Source: Emiliania huxleyi CCMP1516
Taxonomy: Eukaryota > Haptophyta > Isochrysidales > Noelaerhabdaceae
NCBI RefSeq assembly: GCF_000372725.1
Contig: NW_005199506.1
Span: 21,703-52,323 of the forward strand
Reading direction: 5' to 3'
Length of the DNA: 30,621 nucleotides
Shown here: piece by piece, positions 1 to 14,574 of the stretch
How positions within the stretch are numbered: position 1 is the stretch's first letter
Layout of the letters: each line of letters begins with the position of its first letter
Program-made: the position numbers and the translations under genes
The notes under the pieces: model-generated
Seen by the model: the letters and a program-made list of their open reading frames with translations, nothing else
Database searches by the model: none
Told to the model about the DNA's origin: nothing

Positions 1-46
1 CTCTACACATATGAGATATGTTGTCGCCGCGCCCGCGGGCTCTCTC

Positions 47-2132
47 TCACACAGCTTTTCTCTGGGTTGGGCGCGCTCGGTGGTACAAGAGTAGACTACT
101 ATTGCGAGGCGACACCCACTCCAGGTAGGCTTGCCGCTCACCGGCCGAACGCAAGCCGTCCCACGCGAAGAACGGGACGCTGATCACCCGCCAGCCGGCC
201 GCCGCGAGGAGGCGCCGCTTGAGGAGCGTGTGCCCGTTGGGTTTGCGCACACCCCGGCCGTCGGGCAGCAGGAAGTGAGTCGGGCCGTCCACCTCGATCG
301 CGATGCGTGAAGAGGGCAGCGCCAGGTCGAGCGAGTAGCCGGTGCGCGGCTCGTCGTACTCCTCCTCGAAGCCGAAACGGACGGCGGCGAGGGCAGCCGC
401 GACGGAGCGCTGCAGCGCCGAGACCCTCACTTGTGTATCGTGCATGGCGTCGCAGCAGAGCCGCCGCTCGGACTCGGAGAGAAGGTGCTGCTGCGCGTCT
501 GCGGCGTGTTCCAAAAAGAGCCAGAGCTGCCACTGGTGCAGCTGACGGCGCTCATCGATGCCATAACCCGACGGACCCTCCCAAAGGGAGCCGCTGACCA
601 CGCGCGAGCACTCGGCGAACAGCAGCGCGTGGTACTGGTCTGCCGTCGCAAACGCCCACACCATGTTGGCCAGCGCCTGAGGCGTAAAGCCGGCCAGCCC
701 GCTGCGCACCGCCGCCTCCGCCACCGCCGCGAACAGAGCGTCTGCAGCCACGCCCGCCTTCGCATACGCCCACGCCGTGTTGGCCAGGTTCTGAGGGTTG
801 AAGCCAGCCAGCCCGCCGCGCACCGCCGCCTCCGCCACCGCCGCGTACAGCGCGTCTGCAGCCACGCCCGCCGTCGCATACGCCCACACCGTGTTGGACA
901 GGTTCTGAGGCGTAAAGCCGGCCAGCCCGCCGCGCACCGCCGCCTCCGCCACCGCCTCGTACAGCGCGTCCGCAGCCACGCCCGCCGTCGCATACGCCCA
1001 CACCGTGTTGGCCAGTTCCTGAGGCTTGAAGCCAGCCAGCCCGCTGCGCACCGCCGCCTCCGCCACCGCCGCGTACAGCGCGTCTGCAGCCACGCCCGCC
1101 GTCGCATACGCCCACACCGTGTTGGCCAGTTCCTGAGGCTTGAAGCCAGCCAGCCCGCTGCGCACCGCCGCCTCCGCCACCGCCGCGTACAGCGCGTCTG
1201 CAGCCACGCCCGCCGTCACATACGCCCACACCGTGTTGGCCATGTCCTGAGGCGTAAAGCCGGCCAGCCCGCCGCGCACCGCCGCCTCCGCCACCGCCGC
1301 GTACAGCGCGTCTGCAGCCACGCCCGCCTTCGCATACGCCCACGCCGTGTTGGACAGGTTCTGAGGCGTAAAGCCGGCCAGCCCGCCGCGCACCGCCGCC
1401 TCCGCCACCGCCTCGTAGAGCGCGTCCGCAGCCACGCCCGCCGTCGCATACGCCCACACCGTGTTGGCCATCCACCGCTACGAACAACGGGTGCACCACC
1501 CTCGCCTGCAGGCCACACTTTGCAACGCCGTGAGACACGTTGGCCAGCTCGCGTGCTCGGCACGAAGAAACCAGGTCGAGCGTGCGCTGCACCAGCTGCT
1601 CAAGCCGCCCCTCGTGCCGCCGCTCGATGCGCTGCTTGCCCAGTTTGTTCCACAGGTTCGCAGCGTGGATGTGGTTCAAGCTCGCGCTGTGGGCAGCAAA
1701 GAGCCTGAGCAGCTCGTCGGCGCCGTTGGCATGCGAGATGTGGCCGTTGAGCTGCTTAGCATTGAGCTGACCGCCAGCAGCAGAGCTCTGTCGCTCGTCG
1801 CGCGATCCCGCACCGCGCACCGGCGGACTCAACCGGCGGTCGCTGTGCTGAGGCTGCCCCTCGCCCCGGCGGTCGCGCCGGTCATAGTCGCGCCTGGGAT
1901 CGTGGTACCAATCGTCGCGCCGATCGTGCCAGTCGCGCTCGCGCTCGTCTCTGCACCGGCGGTCGTTGCAGCCGCGCCGCTCGTCGGACCAACGCTCGCG
2001 CTGCTCATCGCGCCGTCGCGGCTCATCGCGCCGTCGCGGCTCGTCCCTCCATCGCTGCCTGTCGCTTCCGCAGTCGCGCTGACGAGGCTCGCCGCGCCAG
2101 CGACCGTCCTCGCCGAACAGGGTCGCCTGCAT
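47..2132 (-). CDS. WAYA-repeat protein with C-terminal RAP domain (frame break near 1472)
   Basis: Organelle RNA-binding type protein by family resemblance. Reading leftward from the ATG at 2132, the N-terminus is very rich in Arg/Asp/Glu and probably disordered for about 90 residues. A helical segment follows with the FAST/OPR-like pattern LNHIHAANLWNKLGK. The frame from 1471 down to 47 carries eight helical repeats of 38 residues (NTVWAYATAG...ADALYAAV), then a spacer and a RAP domain near the C-terminus with IAIEVDGPTHF, TLLKRRLLAAAGW and VISVPFFAWD. RAP proteins of this type act in mitochondrial or plastid RNA processing or stability. The two halves are in different frames: the upstream frame ends ...VVHPLFVAV and the downstream frame begins at MANTVWAY, so part of a repeat is missing or a splice is unseen. 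A shorter gene starting at 1471 (474 aa) is the conservative alternative. Domain call strong; 5' structure uncertain. Confidence 0.8.
651..1471 (-). repeat. 114-bp coding tandem repeat, about 7 copies
   Basis: Near-identical 114-bp units (38 codons) encode the WAYA helical repeats of the RAP protein. Units differ mostly by alternation of a few codons (LANTVW/LSNTAW/MANTVW, FKPQE/FTPQN), which points to recent homogenisation by unequal exchange. Such identity also makes assembly collapse likely here. Confidence 0.9.
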
Positions 2133-2959
2133 GTGCGCAGCTGTGAGCGCTGTCAGAGCGGTGTTTCGACACCGATATCGTTCAGGGAGAACGCTAAAAT
2201 CCGCTGTTCACACTTCACAGGTAAGTGTAAGCGGAGCAGTTGAGTAGATACAGCCTGCCGGCCGTGTGATGCGAAAGGGTGTGGCTTCTCGACTGCTCGA
2301 TCAAAAAGAGCGCCTTCGGCACTACTCTCTCGAGGTCTCGCGGATCTTATAAATCAGCCGAACGGCCAAGGGCAACCCCTCAAGACTAACTACTAAAACA
2401 AAGACGGGCAAGGGCAAGTACTAGCCCGGTCGAACACTGCCCAAACAAATAAATTCCCCCTTTGAGCTGAGAGGTCAGGTGTGCACTTTTTTTGCTTGGG
2501 CGGACCTGATGACGGGGTAGGTAGGGTAGGTCTGGGCCCTCCCGTCGGGGTTTTCCCTCTCTTCAAGCTGGAATTTTCACAGCAGAAAAAGAAATTTTCC
2601 GCGGAAATCACGATGTCAACCCTGAGGGCCCAACTTGAGATTTACTGAGTTACCGAGGTAAGGGGAATGATCAGAATGGCAAGGCTGGGAATGCGTTCTC
2701 AGAACGTTCAGAACACCGGCCGCTGGGCCCGCCTCCCGGAGCCTCTCTCTCGGTACTAGCAGCAGATAGGCACAGGGACAGTGACGCGGCTCATCAGTCC
2801 TCCCTCAGCCCGACCTCGGACGGAAGACTACAAAGGTCGCAGGAATGATCAGAACGGCATCCATCCAGGCGGCACCGGCCCTACGACTCGGACCGTGCCA
2901 CAGCCCATCCCCCCGGGCAGCCCACCGCCCACCGCCCGGCCCCAGCCGGTCCGACCGCT
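2133..2959. other. Intergenic stretch, no supported gene
   Basis: No coding signal was found. The stretch holds two of three copies of the 17-mer GGAATGATCAGAAYGGC (2664-2680 and 2842-2858). Short open frames here have no recognisable motif. Confidence 0.5.
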
Positions 2960-3247
2960 TCACGCGGCGACGATCGCGCCGCCGGCCGCCGCTGGCAGGG
3001 CCGCCGCCTCCGTCGGCGCCAGAACAGGCTCGAGCAGCAGCCACAACTCGTACTCTGCCGACGGCGAGCCGTCGTACATCGACGACTCGAGTGAGAGGTC
3101 CGTCGCCGCGCCGTTGTCAACGTCGAACTTGGCGACGAAGTTGACGCGGTCACGCTCGATATAGCGGGTACACATGGTGCGGCGCGCATACTTGAGCACA
3201 CCGTGGTTGGTGCAGTTGGCGCACGTGCCTGTGGGATAGGGCGCCAT
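2960..3247 (-). CDS. Hypothetical 95-aa protein with an N-terminal CxxC
   Basis: I do not recognise this protein. It starts MAPYPTGTCANCTNHG, with a CANC pair and a later Cys in RRTMCTRY, and ends in an Ala-rich tail. Third codon positions are strongly G/C and the composition is balanced (Asp, Tyr, Phe and Trp all used), unlike the Arg/Pro-rich shadow frames around it, so translation is plausible. The clear sequence stops near ELWLLLEPVLAP. The Ala-rich end could be read-through into an intron, so this may be the first exon of a longer gene. Neighbours are a RAP gene and a foldback element, which give no functional clue. Confidence 0.4.
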   Translation of the reverse strand: MAPYPTGTCANCTNHGVLKYARRTMCTRYIERDRVNFVAKFDVDNGAATDLSLESSMYDGSPSAEYELWLLLEPVLAPTEAAALPAAAGGAIVAA

Positions 3248-3435
3248 AGCGACGCGCGCGCTCCGGGTATTTTTCGGGTATACCTGAGAATTCTCGGGTA
3301 TACCCGGGTTTTACTCGGCCGGCCACCTGGGTCGGTCCGAGGGTGTTCCAGGAATGATCAGAATGGCGAGGGCCAGAACGTGTTACATGTACTAGTCAGA
3401 ACGGACCCCAGTTGCCGTTCCCGGCAACTCATCAG

Positions 3436-4529
3436 CTTGAGAATCGTGCTTTTTTGGGTTAGGGATGAAGGCGAAGGACCGATTACGGTGAAGGACCGCA
3501 GGTTAGGGACCGATCGCCGCCGCTCACGCCAGCGGACGGCCGTCGTCAGTGATGTTAGCTACACCACCGTCTACCTCGTGCGACATGCGCTCGCCGGCAT
3601 CGAGCGAGCAACGTGTTCGACCGACCGGCTTGCTGTGTGGACGGCTTCTTGTGGCTCTCTCGTCGAGAGCGTTTTGCGTCCCGGCGGGTGGGAGAGCATG
3701 TGTCGTTTGATGTGTCACTGTGTACGTCATGTCAGTCTTGATAACAAGTACGGTCGATCCGTCAAAGCGATACACTCGTCACGATCACGTTGGACGGCTT
3801 GCACGGAGCTCTGTGCCCACAACCAGGAAGAGCCCTACGGCAAGAAGAGCTCGATGGGGAGCGAGAATCGCCAAAGGCGCGCTCAATCGCTCCCAAGCGG
3901 GTGGCTCTCGAAAATCGTCGATATCTTCCGAAAAGACTGCTCTTGCCGCAGAGCAGCCGACGCGATGCAGACGGAGGCGCAGAAAGGCTACGAGTACTCA
4001 ACGAGTTCCGCGACCTACGCAGTCAAACCTGGGGGGAACTGACCGCATCAAGGCGGACTTCCGACACCTCCGTGAGCACCTTTGGCGATTCTCGCTCCCC
4101 ATCGAGCTCTTCTTGCCGTCGGCTCTTCCTTTGTGCCGGCACAGAGCTCCGTGCAAGCCGTCCAACGTGATCGTGACGAGTGTATCGCTTTGACGGATCG
4201 ACCGTACTTGTTATCAAGACTGACATGACGTACACAGTGACACATCAAACGACACATGCTCTCCCACCCGCCGGGACGCAAAACGCTCTCGACGAGAGCC
4301 ACAAGAAGGCGTCCGCACAGCAAGCCGCTCCTCGGAGAGGCGAGCTCGCTCGATGTCGGCGAGCGCATTGCGCACGCTTTGGACGGTGGCGAAGCCAAAA
4401 ACACAGATGGTGGCCGTCCGCTGGCGTGAGCGGTGGCGATCGGTCCCTAACCTGTCGCTCGCGGTCCCTATAAACCCAAAAGTGGTCCTTCGCGCTTTGG
4501 TCCCTCACCAAAAAAGCACGATTCTCAAG
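3436..4529. mobile_element. Foldback (long inverted repeat) element, copy 1
   Basis: Two arms of about 440-450 bp are inverted copies of each other: 3436-3877 reads forward what 4079-4529 reads in reverse. Outer ends are CTTGAGAATCGTGC and its complement. The 201-bp centre (3878-4078) contains GAAAGGCTACGAGT and CAAACCTGGGGGGAACTGACC, both found again in copy 2. No transposase was seen. The reading frame beginning MYRFDGSTVLVIKTD recurs in every arm, but that follows from DNA identity and is not evidence of a protein. Probably a non-autonomous element able to form a very large hairpin. Confidence 0.75.
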
Positions 4530-4701
4530 TTGGGCCCTCGCCCCCCCGATGAACACACCAGTGAGGGAGGGCGAGACGATCGAGGGGTCCCGTACCATGC
4601 GGAATCGACCCTATCCGGTGCTCAAGAATGTGGGGGATGTTGAGGAGGAAGGTTCCGAGAAGAGACTCTCGCAGTGTCGGAGACGCGGAGGTGGTCGGAG
4701 C

Positions 4702-6415
4702 ATGCTCAGCGGGGTCGTCCTTCTCTACGCGGCGCACGCTGTCGTGGCGCTGGCGCCTGCTCGGGCTACGGCCACGGCTAGGCACGCCTCCGTCCATGCA
4801 CAGAGCGAGCCGGCGGCGGCGGCTCGCGAGCCGATCGCCTACTACCGCGACCCGGACGACGCGTACTTTGAGAAGCTCGCGAAGCTGCCTCCGGTCGACG
4901 AGGCCGCGGTGGACGCTCTGGTGGCCGAGCGCTCGCGGCTGCGCGCCGCTTTTGAGTACGACGCCGCCGACGCCGTCAAGGCGCAGATCCTGGCGCTCGG
5001 CGTCACGGTGGTGGACGTGCGCGGGCAGGAGGCGTGGTACGTCACGCCGCGCCACTCGCGCACGCTCGAGGCGGCCGAGGCGGCCGAGGTGGAGGAGGGG
5101 CGGGCGGCGTCGGCGTCGCCGCGGCGGAAAGGCGGGCGCGACCTCGGCCCGCGCGGGCACGACTTCGAGCGGTCGGGCGGCGGGGCCAAGGGCAAGGCGG
5201 GGCAGGTCTCGCTAGGGGAGGTGGGCCGGCGGCTTCACGACCCGAGATCCGCTGATCGTATCCGAGATCAGCCGGGATCATTGGAGATAGGTGGACCGGC
5301 GGCTCGCGGCGCGTCTCGCCGCCAAGCTGCGCGGCAGGTACTCCGACGCAGACGCGGAGCTCGAGGCGCTCGAGAGTCGCCGAGAGTCGCCGAGAGTTGC
5401 GCATTCGGAGCAAGCCGTCGGCCCGACCCTTCCACGGCGTCTCTTCGCGGCGTCCCTTCACGGCGGGGCGTGGTGTGAACAGGCGCTCGAGGCGCTGGGC
5501 ATACGAGTGTGCGACGCGACCAAGCGGTGGCGCGCGGACGGCGAGGCGTTTGGCAGCGGCTACGAGCGCACAGTCGGCGACGGCGACGAGGACGTGCCGG
5601 CGCTCGACTCTAGATGCGGAAGGGGGCGTGGAGCTAGGTATGGGACATGGACACGCCGTGGGACACGTCGTCTAGATGCGGAAGCGGGCGTGTGTCCGTC
5701 TTCCGACTGCACGCGAGGCGGCACGTGGTCGGCAGCAGCCGGCCACGTCGCACCCGTGCCTCACTCGCAGCTCTTGTGCTCCCCCGAGCGGCAGTCCCGC
5801 ACACAGTGGACAGTGTGGTGCACCCCCCTTGCCGCGGTTCCTGCCGCCCCCGTGGAAGGCCGGCCGGTTACGGGCGGCGCCCCCCTCCCCGCCCCCGCCG
5901 GGCCCCCCCCCCCCCCCCCGTCCCTCCCTCCCCTGCTTCCTCCGACAGGCGCTCGACACGGCCCCCATCGAGCAGCTGCTGCTTGCGAGGGCGCGCGCCA
6001 AGCAGGCGCGCGACTTTGGCAAAGCGGACGCGCTGCGGGGCGAGCATCGAGCAGCGGCCACCCTCCAAAGACGAGACCGGTCGAGCGCGCCGCAAACACA
6101 CGGGCGCGAATAGGCGAGCTGCGCGCGGCCCACTCGGTGATCGTCGACGACCAGCGGCGCGCGTGGCGGCGGGTGCGGTTGTACGGCGACTATTACCGCG
6201 TCGGCCCGCGCGTGGGCAAGGCGGAGCCAAAGATCGGGAAGCTGCTCACCACGCTCTCCCAGGCGGCGAGCGGAGAGAGGGCGGCGCTGCTCGAGGAGCT
6301 CGGCGCGATGGGCGTGCAGGTCGACGAGGGGCGCGGGACGTGGCGCCGGCCTCGGCGCACGCCGGAGGAGCTCGCCGCGGCGGCGGCGCTGCGGGGGGAG
6401 GCGGAGAGCAAGTAG
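4702..6415 (+). CDS. Signal-peptide protein with repeated R..RD(F/Y)..AD helical motifs (5 exons)
   Basis: Proposed exons: 4702-5220, 5291-5365, 5483-5599, 5949-6039, 6114-6415 (about 367 aa). The start at 4702 was chosen because MLSGVVLLYAAHAVVALAPA looks like a signal peptide, possibly the first half of a plastid-targeting leader. At least three copies of a helical unit follow: VDALVAERSRLRAAFEYDAAD...LGVTVVD...W; VDRRLAARLAAKLRGRYSDAD...LGIRVCD...W; IEQLLLARARAKQARDFGKAD...SVIVDD...W. The C-terminus (LLEELGAMGVQVDEGRGTWR) looks like a fourth, partial unit. The unit resembles the C-terminal helical part of cysteinyl-tRNA synthetase and related microalgal proteins; no catalytic domain is visible, so function is unknown. 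The first intron has a GT donor and the other three GC. Each donor repeats the first bases of the following exon (for example GGGGCGAGC / TAGGCGAGC). The splices keep frame and rebuild the motif each time. Confidence 0.7.
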
Positions 6416-6528
6416 GCCTGTGTCTGGCTGCTGGCTCGCGGGCGTCGCGAAAAAAAGAAAGAGAACGCGGCCGCCGCGTTAAAGAAAGAAAGAAAACACA
6501 AAAACGGGAGGGTTCAAGAACCACTGTC

Positions 6529-6549
6529 GCAGGGTTATCATAACCCTGC
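6529..6549. promoter_or_regulatory. Perfect 10-bp inverted repeat upstream of the CAAX protease gene
   Basis: GCAGGGTTAT, one base, then ATAACCCTGC. It lies about 50 bp before the ATG at 6602, with a smaller palindrome GGTTCAAGAACC at 6511-6522. It could be a protein-binding site or 5'-UTR hairpin, or the 3' end of the preceding transcript. Function is inferred from position only. Confidence 0.35.
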
Positions 6550-6601
6550 TACGTGCCCGTGAATTTCTCTCGCCCAAGCAAGCCTCCTCTCCCGCTCATA
6601 T

Positions 6602-7483
6602 ATGCTCCTCTGCCTCACCCCGTGGTGGGCCGTGTTCGCCGCCGCTGCCATCAGCGCGCTCTTCGTCGGCTGCCTCTACGTCGGCGTCCGCGGCGTGCCC
6701 AACCGCGACGACCCGGCCGTCATCAAGCAGCGCTTTGTCCGCGTCGGCGTCGCGAGCGCGCTCGCGCTGGTGGTGGTCGGGATCGCGGCCAGCGTACCGG
6801 CGCTGCAGCGCAGCGATCCGACCTGCCCCGCTCCCGCCTCCGCGGCGCGCTGGCTCGGTGTCGCGGCGCCGCTCCCGACCGACGCTCTGCTCCTCGCGCT
6901 GCTGCTGCCGCCCGCGCTGACGGCGGTGCTCTTCTTCGGCCCTCTGGTGCACTGCTGGCTGGACAACGAGCCGCTCCTCTCCGACCCGCTCCTCCGCGAG
7001 AGCGGCGACCCGGCGGGCGGCGCGCGCCTCCGCCGCGCCCGCAACCTGCTGGTCGGCCCTCTTGTCGAGGAGTGGACGTTCCGCGCGTGCTCCTGCCCGC
7101 TGCTCTCCTCGGCGGGGTACTCGGACGCGCAGGCGGTGTGGCTGAGCGCCGTCCTCTTCGGCGCGGCGCACATCCACCACCGCTACGACGCAAAGGTGCC
7201 CTGGGTCGCCGTGCTGCTGCAGTTCGTCTACACGTCCCTCTTCGGCGCCTACTCGTCGTACCTCTTCCTCCGCACGGGGCTCATCTACGGCCCGCTGCTG
7301 GCCCACTCGTTTTGCAACCTGATGGGCCTCCCCTCCTTTGGGCGCGTGCCCGGCCACCGCCACGCCTGGGGGCTCGCCGCCGCCTACCTCGCCGGCATGG
7401 CCTCCTTTGTCGGCCTCGTGGTCGCCGACGCGCGCTGTCGCCCGCGGCTGTTCCACTCCATGTTCTGGGCCGAGGCGCCGTGA
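6602..7483 (+). CDS. RCE1: CAAX prenyl protease 2 (type II CAAX endopeptidase, RCE1-like)
   Basis: Cleaves the C-terminal tripeptide from prenylated CAAX proteins such as Ras-like GTPases in the ER membrane. Single exon, 293 aa, close to the usual RCE1 length. Catalytic motifs are in the canonical order: EEWTFR (Glu156, Glu157, Arg161), FGAAHIHH (His190), and HSFCNLMG (His235, Asn239). Hydrophobic segments lie at about 8-28, 47-66, 95-118, 177-190, 201-222 and 259-276, giving a multi-span membrane protein. The start ATG follows CATAT and is the first Met of the frame. It lies 187 bp after the end of the previous gene on the same strand, with two palindromes between. No intron is needed, unlike most neighbours. 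Confidence 0.92.
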   Translation: MLLCLTPWWAVFAAAAISALFVGCLYVGVRGVPNRDDPAVIKQRFVRVGVASALALVVVGIAASVPALQRSDPTCPAPASAARWLGVAAPLPTDALLLALLLPPALTAVLFFGPLVHCWLDNEPLLSDPLLRESGDPAGGARLRRARNLLVGPLVEEWTFRACSCPLLSSAGYSDAQAVWLSAVLFGAAHIHHRYDAKVPWVAVLLQFVYTSLFGAYSSYLFLRTGLIYGPLLAHSFCNLMGLPSFGRVPGHRHAWGLAAAYLAGMASFVGLVVADARCRPRLFHSMFWAEAP

Positions 7484-8320
7484 GCCCGCTGCTCCCACGG
7501 GCCGCCTCGGGCTCGGTGGAGAGCAGTCGGAGCTCTGCATTCGTTATCTTTGCGCCCTCAACATGATGTGACATATATTGCGTCGCTCGCTGCGCCTGCG
7601 CGCTGCGGTGAGTCTCACCTCTTCAGCCTGGGTGGGGTATCGGGTAAAGCCGTAAAGGGTGTGGATGCTGGGTTGACGGAAATCGGAGGAAGCGACCCAC
7701 TTCGCCACAGACGGTCCCGCGCCTCGCCGCTATGACGGGGACACACCCCGCACCGTCCGCTGTGTCCCCGTCTTTGTCCGGAGTGAAAAGTCCAACGCGC
7801 TCGTCGGTGACGGCTTCCTCCAACCTGCGCCGCGCTCGGCGAACCTCGACAGCGCCTTCGGTGGCATGCACCTCTTTGCGACAGAAGCCTGGAGAGCAGC
7901 TCCTCTGCTGCTCACACACTCTGCACAGTTGACACAGCCTACTGTGCGGCTGCCACAGCTGTGACAGCGATGGGCTCGCCCTCACTGGCCCTCAGTCACT
8001 TGTGCTGCGGCTTGTGTGAGCGACACTGCTCGGCGACTGCCGGCACACTGTGAGACCATGGGTGTGAGGTAAAACCACGCTACCAGCGCTTGGTCACATC
8101 GGCCCCGAGGTCAGATCCATCTACTCTGTTGATGACAAGACTTGTCTACCGGCTGGAGCCGAGCAGGAGGGCCCGGCGCACAACCCCCTGGTCAACTCAC
8201 CCTCCACACCCCGTATGCGTTCTATCGTTTATTTATCGATTTTAGCCTTCATAAAAACCTGTGCCTCACTAGGAAGGGACGCCACGCCGCCCCAAAAGAA
8301 TAGTGTTGCGTGGCGGGGCG
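7484..8320. other. Convergent intergenic region, no supported gene
   Basis: Lies between the CAAX protease gene (+) and the hydrolase-fibrillin gene (-). Composition is less GC-biased than the genes. Short frames show no motif. Presumably contains both 3' ends, but no clear polyadenylation signal was identified. Confidence 0.5.
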
Positions 8321-12835
<4,515 letters not shown>

Positions 12836-13359
12836 TTCACCTGAGCCGACGCCGACCCGGAAAGTGCGGCAAAAAAATAGCACGCGCGCGCGGGCCGGAG
12901 GGCCGTGGCCGGAGGGCCCCGGGGGGGGCTTGGAGTCAGTTGTCGGAGGAGGTGAGAGATGAGCTAACGCGGCCTCTGAGAGTGGAGTCGGGGCGTACGG
13001 GCTCACCGGGGGAAGACCAGCTGCAGGGGCAACCGGACCACCGCGACCTTCGACAGACAGGGAGGGCCACGCCTCCCCGAACCTGGAGAGGAGCCGGCGG
13101 AGGGGGGGGGCGAGCCAAGGACTATAGAGAGGCCGCGGGTGCGGGCACGACTCGCTGACCAGGGAGAGCGGGCTCGACCTCCCTGGGAGGGGAGGCGACA
13201 CGACCCAATGCCGCCGTCCTCGCCCGGGGAGACCTCGGCCGGGCCATTGAAGCCCTCGGAAGCGGTGGAGCCGGGAGAAGCTGGCGGAGATGAAGGGCGG
13301 CAGCGGAGGAAGCGACACCAACAACGAGGGAAACGGCCACACCGGCCGTCGCATGACGC

Positions 13360-14145
13360 TCGTGAGACGAGCAAGAGAACGAACCAAGGGGACCGTGCTC
13401 GCGTCGGGATCCTCCACTGCAATCAGCTTGATCTGGACGGCGTCGAAATCTATGGAGCGCAAGACGGTTTCCGATGCTCCCTCGACGTCGACAGACAGGA
13501 AGTCAATGTAGGTGATGCCATGCTCTCGGAACAGCCAACAGCGTCGAGAAGGCCACCACCGGCAGCTCGTATCGCTTGGCCTGCACATTAAATCGCCTCG
13601 CGAACCGGTGGATGACGGTAACATTCTCGAGTTTTGGGGAGTCGGCAAGGCCGCTCAGGCCAGTCTCCCAGTCGTTCTCCATTGACAGGCGGTTATGCTT
13701 CTCCGCGGACGACCAAGGCATTGGCATTGGTGCAGTTGGGCCGGTTGAGCTTGAGCCGCTCGTAGACCTTTGGGTTCGCCTCTACGCAAAGGCCACGCCA
13801 CCCCAGAAAGCGCTCGAAGAAGTAGGTGTTGCTCATATGCAGCCCATCATTCGCACCTATCTCGACAAACGTCCCCTTGTCAACCAGATCAAGCGGCGCG
13901 GCACAGGGGCAGCCAGCCGACCAAGTGCTGCATGGAAAGCTGAGCATGTTTGGCGCCCGCCCGCCATACAAATGGAAGACGAGCTGGTCGAGTGGATCGC
14001 GGGTTATCGAGTTGAAGTGGCACTTTGGCCATGTGCGGTAGCCTCGCTGGTCCACAAAGTGGCGGTGATCCGGTGGGAATGAGGGCGGCTTATACGCGGC
14101 GCTTTGTGCAGCCAGGAATAGCACCCAGCAGACAGCTCGGGACAT
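13360..14145 (-). CDS. FkbM-family SAM-dependent methyltransferase, two frame breaks
   Basis: FkbM enzymes O-methylate sugars or other hydroxyls using S-adenosylmethionine. The start at 14145 gives MSRAVCWVLFLAAQSAAY, a plausible signal peptide. The SAM site FVEIGANDGLHMSNTYFFE, then GLCVEANPKVYERL, and later YIDFLSVDVEGASETVL are the family's signature blocks. They lie in three frames: one extra base near 13710 (NALV to SAEKHNRLS) and another between about 13525 and 13545 (VVAFSTLL to REHGITYIDF). Neither gap is big enough for an intron, so this is a pseudogene, a low-quality stretch, or programmed frameshifting (least likely). The 3' end is undefined: after VEDPDAS the frame runs on, open but Pro/Arg-rich, into the next gene. 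Divergent from the sulfatase gene. Confidence 0.7.
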
Positions 14146-14574
14146 GCGAAATTCGCAGACGACGTCGGGGTTCGTGCACGCCTGAGCGTTCCACTACACA
14201 AGTACCTTCTACCAGAGCGACACACTACCACAGAGCCTTCTATCGTGATCCTCCGAGAATTTAAGATAATTTGTGAAATTTTAGGAATTTCTAGGGGAAA
14301 AGGGGAACGGGAGCGGGGGGTGCATCGCGACACGGAGAGAGGGGCTGGGCAACCCACACGACAGGGAGGGATTCCTCTCTCGTACAGGACAACCGTCGGG
14401 CCTGTGGCCGGCTCAATTCCGGCACGGCCCCCCGAACGCAGCGCTGTCAGCCCACGTCTCGGGACCAGACCCGAGCACGATTTCTTTTGCGTAGTTTACG
14501 ACCTGCATGCAGTGTGTCCCGTGTCGCGGCCCTCTCTCTCTATAGCTCTAGCCGCTTCGGAGAGATGCCTTAGC

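Noticed and set aside
431..1708. Long plus-strand open frames opposite the RAP gene
   Set aside because: Shadows of the 114-bp repeat; His/Arg-rich, no domain, while the minus strand has a clear RAP domain.
3203..4473. Recurring peptide MYRFDGSTVLVIKTD in foldback arms as a conserved protein
   Set aside because: It follows from near-identical DNA of the inverted arms, the frame breaks after short distances, and both orientations are open.
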